Positions 53,178-61,401 of a stretch of 64,000 bases of DNA are shown here, piece after piece. The notes under the pieces were generated by a model, which was not told the origin of the DNA, ran no database searches, and was given only the letters and a program-made list of their open reading frames with translations. The stretch's first letter is position 1; the number at the start of each line of letters is the position of its first letter. Source of the DNA: Bacillota bacterium (GTDB taxonomy: Bacteria > Bacillota > Syntrophomonadia > Syntrophomonadales > Syntrophomonadaceae); NCBI GenBank assembly GCA_029550685.1, contig JAKPGY010000237.1, forward strand, positions 24,500 through 88,499, given 5' to 3'. The position numbers and the translations under genes are program-made.

Positions 53178-54227
53178 TCACAGAAACCTACGTACCCAAC
53201 AACACAGGTGATAAGTTCTCCAAGCTGTTGGGCTGGCATGGTTCAGTAAGTGGCGGCGCAGGTGGTCATATCCTTGCAACTGTACCTTGCGATCACTTAG
53301 ATACATGGCTAATAGCCCATCCACAACCACCTGGTGAAATGGAGATTCCGGTAGTCCTGCTACTTTCTGGTAACAGGATGAAAGTAGATAGGTGAAGCGA
53401 TCAATCATCAATTGGCTGCTATCATAATAAAAAACAAAGTTTAAGTCACCACCCTGCCGGTCCTCCTCTTGGTCTATAAGGTAATCCAGCAAAATATGCA
53501 GACTGCAAATCCATGGAAAATATGCATCATAGATTATCTGAAAATGCTGTGGTTGGTTATAGTTGTTAAATGCCTCCCTTAATAAAGCAAAAGTGGCCAA
53601 GGTTGAACCGGTGGCAGCAGCGAACTCCTGCCAGTAAAAGTCAGGATAATCGGCCCTCTGATCGTTGACCCAATTGCACAAAACCTGTTCACGCTGTTCG
53701 GGGTGGATATGCTTGGCAACCTGCAGACTGGAGTACCATTCAGCCAACCTAATAAGCTTAGGTTGTACCTCTTCGTAGGTAAAGGCCTGACCTAAACTGC
53801 AGCGGCATACTTGAACCAAGGAATTTAAATATCCCCCATCATTTTTATAGGGGTAATATTTATAATAATCAACCGGACCACTGGTAAAATCCAGGGCATC
53901 CACAAGGGCCCGGTGCAGTTGGTAGAAGGCTTGGCCATCGGTACTGCCGGCCCGATCACATAAATTGTCCAGATAATCACACATAGTCTGGTAAGCCACT
54001 ATGAAGTGCAATAAATTCGTATTCCGTGGATGAGCCGCAAAAACAGCACCGCCTTGACAATGGAAATCCTTACCCGCCAAACTGTCCAGGGCCTGCTGGC
54101 GCAGGTTTTGATCGGGAATAGCCCGGGCTTTGATTTGCCACTGACCCAGCAGCTTTTGTACCTGTGACAGGGTTTGGGTGATAAAGCTAAACAAAATAAT
54201 ATTGCGGTTAACACTGGTACTAATCAT
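53178..54227 (-). CDS. ytpB: Tetraprenyl-beta-curcumene synthase-like terpene cyclase (YtpB, DUF2600)
   Basis: The product (about 349 residues) matches the DUF2600 family, with KDFHCQGGAVFAA, VAYQTMCDYLDNLCDR, YPYKNDGGYLNSLV, LQVAKHIHPEQRE, and YFPWICSLHILLDYLIDQEEDRQGGDLNF. The Asp-rich DYLDNLCDR and the DYLIDQEEDR segment presumably hold Mg-diphosphate. YtpB cyclises the C35 heptaprenyl diphosphate to tetraprenyl-beta-curcumene, precursor of sesquarterpenes in Bacillus. The start is placed at ATG 54227, 4 bp after the prenyl synthase stop; the ribosome site is weak, suggesting coupling. An alternative start is 54272. Linkage to a prenyl synthase supports the assignment. Confidence 0.82.
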   Translation of the reverse strand: MISTSVNRNIILFSFITQTLSQVQKLLGQWQIKARAIPDQNLRQQALDSLAGKDFHCQGGAVFAAHPRNTNLLHFIVAYQTMCDYLDNLCDRAGSTDGQAFYQLHRALVDALDFTSGPVDYYKYYPYKNDGGYLNSLVQVCRCSLGQAFTYEEVQPKLIRLAEWYSSLQVAKHIHPEQREQVLCNWVNDQRADYPDFYWQEFAAATGSTLATFALLREAFNNYNQPQHFQIIYDAYFPWICSLHILLDYLIDQEEDRQGGDLNFVFYYDSSQLMIDRFTYLLSSCYQKVAGLPESPFHQVVVDGLLAMYLSDRKVQLQGYDHLRRHLLNHASPTAWRTYHLCCWVRRFL

Positions 54228-54231
54228 TCTT

Positions 54232-55272
54232 TTAGACCGGTTCAGGTTCATAGAATTGATAAGCAAAACCATCTAGCACAGAAAGAGAAGTCATCCTTTG
54301 CAGGTAGTCACTGCTCAAGGCCTGGCTTAAGCTGCATAAAGATCTACGGCCAGCTTCCGGCAGGGATTTGAGACTTGCTCTGGCATCCGCCAGGTAAGCA
54401 TCAGCCAGCTGAATAGATTTTTCAAAGGCTCCACAACGTTGCAGTATCTGGGTTACCCTATCCAGCTGTCCTGCCAAATTGACAGGCTGATTAAGAATCT
54501 CTTTGAGGTCTTTTTGACAGTTCTCATCCTGCAGTCCGTAAATTACCGGCAAGGTGATGTTGCCTTCCAGAAGATCGCTTCCCGCTGGTTTTCCTAAATA
54601 CTTAGTGGTGGATAAAAAGTCCAGTACATCATCAATTATCTGGTAAGCTATACCTAAGCTTGCTCCATACTTCTCCAAACTATCCCTTTGCTGGGAAGGC
54701 ATACTGGAAGCTAATGCTCCTACCCGGCAGCAGCATTCAAACAGGCAGGCAGTTTTGCAATATATTCTTTGCAGGTAATCAGACAGAGAAAGGTTAAGGT
54801 TAAAAGTGCTGGATAATTGTTGTATCTCACCAGAACACATGGTCTGAATTGTACGGGTAACAGTCTCCAGAATGGCGGGTATGTTATGCTGGTTAATCAA
54901 GCGGAAAGCGGTGGCAAAAAGGTAATCCCCTACTAATACACTGGCCTTGCTTCCCCAGAGGGAATTCAAGCTGTCTCTGCCCCGGCGCAGCGCAGATCCA
55001 TCGATAACATCATCATGTACCAGAGAAGCTAGATGGATAAGTTCAATAGCCACAGCTGCATCCTGCACAATGTCATGGTCGGAAGGATACAGTGATGCAG
55101 CCAAATACACCAGGCGAGGCCGCAGCATTTTTCCTGGTTCTGCCAGAAGATACGTGATAATCTGGTCAAGCTCCGGTATGCCCGTTAATAATATTTCGCT
55201 CATGCGGGCTTGCAGCACTTCTATGTCATAGGGCAGTTGTTCTTGTGTAGCATTTGGAAATATGGATAACAC
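54232..55272 (-). CDS. Polyprenyl (probably heptaprenyl) diphosphate synthase
   Basis: The 346-residue trans-prenyltransferase has GKMLRPRLVYLA, the first Asp-rich motif in LVHDDVIDGSALRRG (Asp87, 88, 91), FECCCRVGALAS, and the second motif AYQIIDDVLDF. It elongates allylic diphosphates with isopentenyl diphosphate. Small residues that would fix chain length are not decisive by eye; C35 is inferred from the adjoining YtpB-type cyclase. It starts at GTG 55272, where a GAGG stretch directly touches the codon, so initiation may be poor or the start slightly different. It may instead serve menaquinone side-chain synthesis. Confidence 0.85.
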   Translation of the reverse strand: MLSIFPNATQEQLPYDIEVLQARMSEILLTGIPELDQIITYLLAEPGKMLRPRLVYLAASLYPSDHDIVQDAAVAIELIHLASLVHDDVIDGSALRRGRDSLNSLWGSKASVLVGDYLFATAFRLINQHNIPAILETVTRTIQTMCSGEIQQLSSTFNLNLSLSDYLQRIYCKTACLFECCCRVGALASSMPSQQRDSLEKYGASLGIAYQIIDDVLDFLSTTKYLGKPAGSDLLEGNITLPVIYGLQDENCQKDLKEILNQPVNLAGQLDRVTQILQRCGAFEKSIQLADAYLADARASLKSLPEAGRRSLCSLSQALSSDYLQRMTSLSVLDGFAYQFYEPEPV

Positions 55273-55660
55273 CTCATTATTATGTTCTCTTACTGCTAGT
55301 GTCCCCTGGAAATCCTTTGCTATGCAATATTACTTAAACAGCAGGTCCTGATGAATGAAAACACCCTCTTAGAGGTAGAGGAGGTTTTAGCCTCCTTAAA
55401 ATGTAGGAAGCAATGTCCATCTTGTTAATGATCAAGTTAGAACTAGTTACAAATTGCTGTAAAAACTCCTTTTACCTGAGTCGAAGTGTGACAGTGGGTT
55501 TACCCTTCGCACCTGTTCCGTCGCCACGATATAGTAACGGCTCGATGTGCAGTTTCGTTTATCGTGGCCTGTTTTTCAGGTGATAATTGGTTAGGTGAGT
55601 TCAGAAGCTAAAGCTTTCGCTATTTACTATGATTTAGGTAAGAGGCTTTTCACAGCAATA
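55273..55660. other. 388-bp gap upstream of the prenyl synthase gene
   Basis: No gene is supported. It holds a perfect 9-bp stem, GCCACGATA (55523-55531) with TATCGTGGC (55559-55567) around a 27-nt loop, the right copy of the 21-bp motif, and a GGAGG-CTAAAA-CCTCC hairpin (minus strand, about 55382-55398). The promoter for the terpene pair should lie here but was not recognised. Confidence 0.45.
55553..55573 (-). repeat. 21-bp motif, right copy
   Basis: Inverted counterpart of 52962-52982, 19 of 21 positions matching. It overlaps the right arm of a 9-bp stem. Confidence 0.5.
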
Positions 55661-56395
55661 TCAACTGCCTAGGACCCTTCTTTTTATTTGCTGGTGAGCG
55701 AAATCTTCCAGCCGGTCATTTAAGGAGGTAGTAATATTCACTCCCTTGCGGGCAGCCATAATATTGATAAAAAAATCAGCCACGGCCGGATTTTTGGGCA
55801 GCAGCGGACCATGCAGATACGTCCCAATCAAATTTTTGTACCGGACACCTTCATGCCCATCCTGTCCATTGTTGCCAAACCCAGCCAGAACCGTCCCAAA
55901 AGACTCCAGGGATTTGTCTTCCAGGTAAGTTCTCCCGGCGTGGTTTTCAAATCCTACAACCGTAGTGACCGTATTGTTTAGCCGGCAGGCAAGAACAATG
56001 TTGCCGATTAAGCGCTCTGTTTCACCCTGCGTATAAAGATTGAAAAACCCCAGACCTTTCAGCTTTTTGCCGTCGAAGGACTCATAGTGAGTGCCCAGCA
56101 GTTGGTAAGCTCCGCATATTAACAAAGCCGGAAGCCCAGCATCCAATGCCTTCCACAATTGGTCAGCCTTACGTAGCAAATCCTGATAAACCAGACCCTG
56201 TTCCCGGTCTGATCCTCCTCCCATAAAAATCATGTCAAAGGTACGGTAGTCAATATCACTGTTTAAGCTAATTGACTGCACTGAGCAATTGTGCCCGTAC
56301 CATTCAAGCCTTTTCTGCAAACAGATCAGGTTACCCCGGTCTCCATATAGGTTCATTAGATCAGGATATAGGTGAGCGATGCAAAAGCTGGCCAT
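55661..56395 (-). CDS. gatD: GatD: glutaminase subunit of lipid II isoglutaminyl synthase
   Basis: The product (244 residues) is a class I glutamine amidotransferase of the CobB/CobQ type. The nucleophile Cys94 is in LLICGAYQLLG and the His195 in GTYLHGPLLPKNP; both positions match the known Staphylococcus enzyme. It releases ammonia from glutamine for MurT to amidate the D-Glu of lipid II. ATG 56395 has an AGGAGGTGA site and follows murT by 1 bp, so the frame open to 56491 is not the start. Confidence 0.95.
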   Translation of the reverse strand: MASFCIAHLYPDLMNLYGDRGNLICLQKRLEWYGHNCSVQSISLNSDIDYRTFDMIFMGGGSDREQGLVYQDLLRKADQLWKALDAGLPALLICGAYQLLGTHYESFDGKKLKGLGFFNLYTQGETERLIGNIVLACRLNNTVTTVVGFENHAGRTYLEDKSLESFGTVLAGFGNNGQDGHEGVRYKNLIGTYLHGPLLPKNPAVADFFINIMAARKGVNITTSLNDRLEDFAHQQIKRRVLGS

Positions 56396-56396
56396 T

Positions 56397-57800
56397 TTAT
56401 TCACCTCCTGCTGCCGGTTTGGCCAGGTTGACTTTATGCTTGTGGCTGGATTTGTTACCCGCCAGACGGGATAATATTTTGCGGCTGGCAAACAAGGTAG
56501 TATAGGTACACAAAAAATAGTATACTTCTGCCTCGATATTAAGACAGGATTTAATCCCGGCTTCTAAATCAGATTCCACCATTATTATTTCCTCATTAAA
56601 ACCAGCATATTTGAAGCGTAAAGCTGCATCTCCACTGCGCAATCCTGAACAGGTAATGCCTTTAATGGCCGCTCCTGGAATGGCGATATTCTCCACCTGG
56701 GCATCCCATATCCAGGAGACATCTCTCCCATCCGCTGCATTGTCATTTAAGGCAAAAAACAGGCTTTTACTGGCGGGATCAGTATTTAGTGCCGCCAAGG
56801 TTTGGTTTAAACCGGTAGGATTTTTGACCAAAATTTGTATAGCCTTCTTATCCCCGATTTGGAACTGTTCCATACGTCCAGCTCGAGGCTGGTATCTGGC
56901 AATAGCCCGCTGCACAATATCGTCTTGAATACCTACCAACTTGGCAACCGAAACAGCCGCCAAAATATTGTAAGCATTGTAAAAGCCCAAGTAGGGGCTG
57001 TAAATTTCCATATTGTTTACGTAAAAATGTATCTGTGGTGTCATCCGGAGATCATGGCCGGTAAAATTGCGGCGAGGGTTGTGGCTTCCACATTTTAGGC
57101 ATTGAAATTTGCCCAGTTGGGCGTAATGAAAGCGCTCATACTGCAGTTCTTCTCCGCAAAAGGCGCAAAACCGTCCCTCCCGGCTTTCCTCTCCCTCAAA
57201 AACATCGTAATCCGTATCATCAAACCCGTAATACCAGCAGTGTAATCCAGTTTCATTTTGGAAATGAACTACCAGCGGATCATCTGCATTCAGCACTAAT
57301 TCAATATCAGTATCCCTTACCGCATCTTTGATAAGAGAAATGATCCGGTCCAATTCACCATATCTGTCCAACTGATCTCGGAAAAAGTTGGTAATCAATA
57401 CTACTCGCGGAGTCAGCTCTTTTAACAGTAAAGGCACATTGGCCTCATCGGTTTCCAGTAATGCGTATTCAAAAGGGCGATTCCCCCACAGGTTGGCTTC
57501 TTTTATAAAAGCAGTAGTAATGCCGGTAACCATATTGGCTCCCGCCCGGTTATGTACAAAAAAGTAGCCTTTTTCTTCCAGTATGCGGGCAATCATATTC
57601 GTGGTAGTGGTTTTCCCGTTGGTCCCAGTAATAATGTATATCTCTTCCTGAACATTGGCTGCCAGCTTTTTTAAGATATCTGGGTCAATTATCCGAGCTA
57701 CCCGACCAGGAAAATCGGTTCCTTGATTGCCGAGAATCCTGCTCAGACAAATAAGCAGCTTGGCTATAGCAATAGCTATTATCCTACGAATTACCTGCAT
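56397..57800 (-). CDS. murT: MurT: lipid II isoglutaminyl synthase, Mur-ligase subunit
   Basis: The 467-residue product is a Mur-ligase-like ATPase with P-loop GTNGKTTT at 59-66, LLETDEANVPLL, and TNFFRDQLDRYGE. A zinc ribbon (Cys212/215 and Cys234/237) lies in the middle domain, and the DUF1727 C-terminal domain has NPTGLNQTL. With GatD it converts the glutamate of lipid II to isoglutamine, changing wall crosslinking. ATG 57800 has a GGAGAA site. It precedes gatD directly. Confidence 0.95.
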   Translation of the reverse strand: MQVIRRIIAIAIAKLLICLSRILGNQGTDFPGRVARIIDPDILKKLAANVQEEIYIITGTNGKTTTTNMIARILEEKGYFFVHNRAGANMVTGITTAFIKEANLWGNRPFEYALLETDEANVPLLLKELTPRVVLITNFFRDQLDRYGELDRIISLIKDAVRDTDIELVLNADDPLVVHFQNETGLHCWYYGFDDTDYDVFEGEESREGRFCAFCGEELQYERFHYAQLGKFQCLKCGSHNPRRNFTGHDLRMTPQIHFYVNNMEIYSPYLGFYNAYNILAAVSVAKLVGIQDDIVQRAIARYQPRAGRMEQFQIGDKKAIQILVKNPTGLNQTLAALNTDPASKSLFFALNDNAADGRDVSWIWDAQVENIAIPGAAIKGITCSGLRSGDAALRFKYAGFNEEIIMVESDLEAGIKSCLNIEAEVYYFLCTYTTLFASRKILSRLAGNKSSHKHKVNLAKPAAGGE

Positions 57801-57873
57801 AGTTGTTCTCCTGTTGTTATGATCATACTTAATCTAGCATAACTAGCCGGCAAAATAAACAGAGCTTAAAAAA

Positions 57874-57895
57874 GGGGCCTGGCGAAACAGGCCCC
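57874..57895 (-). terminator. Terminator after the GT4 glycosyltransferase gene
   Basis: GGGGCCTG/CAGGCCCC, an 8-bp G/C stem with a 6-nt loop, followed on the minus strand by six Ts. It isolates the glycosyltransferase from murT-gatD. Confidence 0.93.
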
Positions 57896-57909
57896 TGAAT
57901 AGCTAATGG

Positions 57910-59106
57910 TTAAGAGCCGAACCAGGCCCCGAAATCCAATAGTCTTGGCTTACGCGGCACATATTTATCCATAAGAGATTGATATACTTCCTCTAATTTG
58001 CGGGCTGAATTTTCCGCTGAAAGATGGTAGGCCTTTTTGAGAGCTTGCTGCTTAAACTGGTTATAGAGCACTTCATCCCCCAGCAGAGAGCATATTGCCT
58101 CGCTGAATTCGTGTAAATCACATGAGGTCAAAATACCATTTACCATATGGTCTACCATGTCCTGCACTCCGAAAGCCCTTATAGCCACCACCGGAAGTCC
58201 AGTAGCCATTGCTTCGATTAATACCAGGCCCTGAGTTTCAGTCATAGACGAGAATACAAATAGATCGGCTGAATTATAAACATTGGCTAGCATATCATAA
58301 GGAAGAGCACCGGTGAAAACGACATCCTGGTCCAGGCTCAATCCCAACTGGTTGGTAAGTTGTTTTAATTCTGACTCTATTGGCCCCTGGGCGGTTAACA
58401 CCAGAGTTGTGTGAGAATATTTTTCCTTTACCAGGCGGAAAGCCTGGATCAAAAACTCCAGGTTTTTCTCCTTGGTAAGTCTGCCTACAAAAAGCAGAAC
58501 TTTGTTCTCCTTTGGAATGGGGTAATTACTTTTCAGCCACTGGGAATCACCGTTCTGCAGCTTATGCAGCGGCACTCCGGTTGGCAATACTGTTATAGGA
58601 GTGCGAATGTGATGTTGCTTGAGAATTTGTTCTACCTCAGTAGTGGGTACTATAATATGATGACAGTGGTTACAAAAATCATTGCTGTACCTGATAACCA
58701 CTTCCTTGGCCAGATTCTGAGCGACAGGAACATAATGCACATACTGGTCATATAAGGTGTGGTAAGTAAATACTATCGGAATTCCATATTTACGAGAATA
58801 ACGCAATCCCACTCGCCCCATAGTAAATGGGGAATGCACATGAATTATGTCCAGATTCAGCCTTTTCACCAGCATGTTCAGACCCGGCAATACTGGTATA
58901 GCCAAGGTAAAATCGGGATTGGTAGGTGACGGCAAAGAATAAAAACGGTATACGTTTTCTTCAGGCTCACACTCCTGTGGGTAATTGGGAGCGAAAATGA
59001 ATACCTCGTGCCCCTGACGCACCAGTTCTTCCTTAAAAGTAGTAATGGAGGTCACGACGCCACTGGTATAAGGCTTGTAACTATCAGTGAAAATACCAAT
59101 ACGCAT
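57910..59106 (-). CDS. GT4-family glycosyltransferase (diacylglycerol glucosyltransferase-like)
   Basis: The 398-residue product has the GT-B fold: N-terminal RIGIFTDSYKPYTSGVVTSI and HVHSPFTMGRVGLRYSRKYG, and C-terminal LLFVGRLTKEKNLEFLIQA and SSMTETQGLVLIEAMATGLPVVA (the E-x7-E donor site). Close relatives transfer glucose to diacylglycerol to form glycolipid anchors; the start NSGVxTSI is typical of that group, but other lipid acceptors are possible. ATG 59106 has a GGGGGA site. It is an independent unit ending at a strong terminator. Confidence 0.88.
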   Translation of the reverse strand: MRIGIFTDSYKPYTSGVVTSITTFKEELVRQGHEVFIFAPNYPQECEPEENVYRFYSLPSPTNPDFTLAIPVLPGLNMLVKRLNLDIIHVHSPFTMGRVGLRYSRKYGIPIVFTYHTLYDQYVHYVPVAQNLAKEVVIRYSNDFCNHCHHIIVPTTEVEQILKQHHIRTPITVLPTGVPLHKLQNGDSQWLKSNYPIPKENKVLLFVGRLTKEKNLEFLIQAFRLVKEKYSHTTLVLTAQGPIESELKQLTNQLGLSLDQDVVFTGALPYDMLANVYNSADLFVFSSMTETQGLVLIEAMATGLPVVAIRAFGVQDMVDHMVNGILTSCDLHEFSEAICSLLGDEVLYNQFKQQALKKAYHLSAENSARKLEEVYQSLMDKYVPRKPRLLDFGAWFGS

Positions 59107-59200
59107 AGCGAGTCCCCCTATGTCCAGTGTTCAATGTCTATCATTACTATAACAGCTTAGCACCAGAAACTGCAACGACGCTAAAACAGCAAAAATAGCC

Positions 59201-59647
59201 TCAATGGTCATAAAAATCATGGCCAGATATTAGAAAGGTCTCACCCTCGTCAGCCATTTCACCAGCCGAAGTGACATCTTGTTCAGCGGGTCGGATAAAT
59301 TTATCCTGAATTTGGTGAGCACAACCAGCACATAAAGTAGTATGGCTTATACGCTGGAGACGGGCCGTTTCGATAGCCTCTCCACACATTTCACATAGTC
59401 CATATTTGCCTGCGTCTAATCTCTCCAAAGCATCTCGAACCTTCTCCAGCTCCAATTCATAAAGCTCCAACAAGCCGGCATCCTTTTCTCTTTCATATAA
59501 CTCACTGCCTATATCGGCTGGATGCTCATCATACAAAGACAGTTCATTGGTAGACTCTGACAGCGGGATCATCATTTGTTCCTGTTTGGCTTTAATGATA
59601 TTTTCCAATTCCTGCTTTTTTTGCAGCAATCTCATTTTCGGATCCAT
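59201..59647 (-). CDS. DksA/TraR-family zinc-finger protein (YteA/YlyA-like)
   Basis: The 148-residue product has an N-terminal coiled coil (about 1-95) and a C-terminal four-Cys zinc finger, CEMCGEAIETARL...CAGC. Relatives bind RNA polymerase in its secondary channel or are involved in sporulation; the DxxDxA tip of true DksA is not evident. ATG 59647 has a GGGTGG site. In Bacillus such a gene (ylyA) lies between ileS and lspA, and here the order is ileS-ACT-DUF711-this gene with an inserted stretch before lspA. Confidence 0.88.
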   Translation of the reverse strand: MDPKMRLLQKKQELENIIKAKQEQMMIPLSESTNELSLYDEHPADIGSELYEREKDAGLLELYELELEKVRDALERLDAGKYGLCEMCGEAIETARLQRISHTTLCAGCAHQIQDKFIRPAEQDVTSAGEMADEGETFLISGHDFYDH

Positions 59648-59725
59648 GAATCCACCCCATTCCCAAGCATTAAATACGCCTATACCTTAGTATTTAACCT
59701 TGAGTGGGAAAACATACCTGGACCG

Positions 59726-61093
59726 TTAATTGTTTAGTGCATGAATAGGTGCTGGAATCCGTCCCTTGCGGGCTACAAATTTCGCCGGGGAAAAAGAGTT
59801 AATCTTCATTACCGGAGCTTTGCCCAGCAGTCCTCCGAACTCAACCCAGTCTCCTTCGGATTTGCCAGGTGCAGGAATTAATCTGACTGCAGTAGTCTTG
59901 CGGTTAATCATACCAATAGCGGCTTCATCAGCGATAATCGCTGATATTATATCGGCACTGGTGTCACCAGGAATGGCTATCATATCTAAGCCTACCGAAC
60001 ATACACAGGTCATGGCCTCCAGTTTCTCGATAGTCAACGCTCCTGCTTCTACGGCATCTATCATCCCTGCGTCCTCGCTGACCGGAATGAATGCTCCTGA
60101 TAATCCTCCTACATAAGAAGAGGCCATAGCGCCTCCTTTTTTAACTGCATCATTAAGCATAGCCAGTGCGGCTGTACTGCCATGAGCACCGACCCGTTCC
60201 AAACCCATAGCTTCCAAGATATCGGCTACGCTGTCCCCTATTGCCGGGGTAGGTGCCAGGGATAAATCAACGATGCCAAATGGCACCTGCAGCCGCTGGG
60301 AAGCAACCCGGCCTACTAATTCACCGGCCCGGGTTACTTTAAAGGCGGTCTTTTTTATTACGTTGGCCAATTCCCCCAGGTCCAGGTCAGGATGCCTGCG
60401 GACCACGTTGAGGACTACACCAGGTCCGCTGACCCCAATATTTAAAGTACACTCAGGTTCCCCGGGACCATGAAAGGCTCCTGCCATAAAAGGATTATCC
60501 TCAACTGCGTTGCAAAATACCACCAATTTGGCACATCCCAGACCGTCTCGATCCGCAGTTAGTTCAGCGGTCTTTTTGATAATCTGACCCATATAGTAAA
60601 CTGCATCCATATTAATTCCTGCTTTGGTAGTGGCTACATTGACCGCAGAACATACTCTCTCCGTTTCAGCCAAGGTCTGGGGAATAGCATCCAGCAAAGC
60701 CAAGTCTCCCTTAGTAAAACCTTTGTGTACCAGAGCAGAAAACCCTCCGATAAAATTAACTCCTACCTCGGCAGCGGCCCGGTCAAGATATTGTCCAACT
60801 AGTATCATATCGTCCCGGTCAAAGCCGTCTCCAACCATGGCCACCGGGGTCACTGATATGCGTTTGTTTATAATAGGAATACCGTACTCCTTGGCGATTT
60901 CATCACCCACCGGCACTAAATTCCTGGCAAAGCGCACTATTTTATCGTAAATCTTTTGGCCGGTACGTTCACCGTCTTCAGCGCGGCAGTCTTGGATATT
61001 AATACCCATGGTAATGGTACGAATATCGAGGTTTTCCGTTTGCACCATGTGTACGGTTTCCAATATCTCATCTTTATTAATATGGAATGGCAT
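59726..61093 (-). CDS. DUF711 / UPF0210 family protein (PFL-like fold)
   Basis: The 455-residue product matches the UPF0210 family, with [11 protein letters not shown] near the N-terminus, [58 protein letters not shown] and a [32 protein letters not shown] ending. Structures in this family resemble glycyl-radical enzymes, but no radical-bearing Gly loop is visible and the activity is unknown. ATG 61093 has a GGAGGGA site. It always occurs with the UPF0237 ACT protein just upstream, here 15 bp away, indicating a functional pair. Confidence 0.92.
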   Translation of the reverse strand: MPFHINKDEILETVHMVQTENLDIRTITMGINIQDCRAEDGERTGQKIYDKIVRFARNLVPVGDEIAKEYGIPIINKRISVTPVAMVGDGFDRDDMILVGQYLDRAAAEVGVNFIGGFSALVHKGFTKGDLALLDAIPQTLAETERVCSAVNVATTKAGINMDAVYYMGQIIKKTAELTADRDGLGCAKLVVFCNAVEDNPFMAGAFHGPGEPECTLNIGVSGPGVVLNVVRRHPDLDLGELANVIKKTAFKVTRAGELVGRVASQRLQVPFGIVDLSLAPTPAIGDSVADILEAMGLERVGAHGSTAALAMLNDAVKKGGAMASSYVGGLSGAFIPVSEDAGMIDAVEAGALTIEKLEAMTCVCSVGLDMIAIPGDTSADIISAIIADEAAIGMINRKTTAVRLIPAPGKSEGDWVEFGGLLGKAPVMKINSFSPAKFVARKGRIPAPIHALNN

Positions 61094-61108
61094 GCGATCC
61101 CTCCGCAG

Positions 61109-61390
61109 TTATATGCGATGCATAAAGTTGAATATATCTTCATGCTGCACCGTTACCTGCAAACCCAGCTCTTTGCCTTTCCCGGTGAGCATATCCCTGA
61201 GTATACCCAGTTCCACCTTGCTGTGGCTAGTGTCAACTACCATAACCATAGTAAAGAATTCCTGCACAATAGTCTGGCTAATGTCCAATATATTAACACC
61301 AGCCTCAGCAAGAATGTTGGCAATGGCAGCAATAATGCCAACTCTGTCGAGCCCCAGCACAGTAATTATAACTCTCTTGCCTTCTTCCAC
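61109..61390 (-). CDS. ACT-domain protein (UPF0237 family)
   Basis: The 93-residue product is a single ACT domain, with VIITVLGLDRVGIIAAIANILAEAGVNILDISQTI at the start and MVVDTSHSKVELGILRDML following. ACT domains bind amino acids, and this family probably acts as the regulatory partner of the DUF711 protein encoded next. The start is GTG 61390 with an AGGAGG site. It follows ileS by 11 bp. Confidence 0.93.
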   Translation of the reverse strand: MEEGKRVIITVLGLDRVGIIAAIANILAEAGVNILDISQTIVQEFFTMVMVVDTSHSKVELGILRDMLTGKGKELGLQVTVQHEDIFNFMHRI

Positions 61391-61401
61391 CTGCTTGCCT
61401 C

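Noticed and set aside
52940..53395. Plus-strand open frame of 151 codons after the MATE gene
   Set aside because: Its second half runs antisense to the YtpB-like cyclase, its composition is not protein-like and it has no ribosome site.
55440..55580. Cyclic-di-GMP riboswitch upstream of the prenyl synthase
   Set aside because: The stems do not show the GEMM core, and the orientation does not fit the downstream gene.
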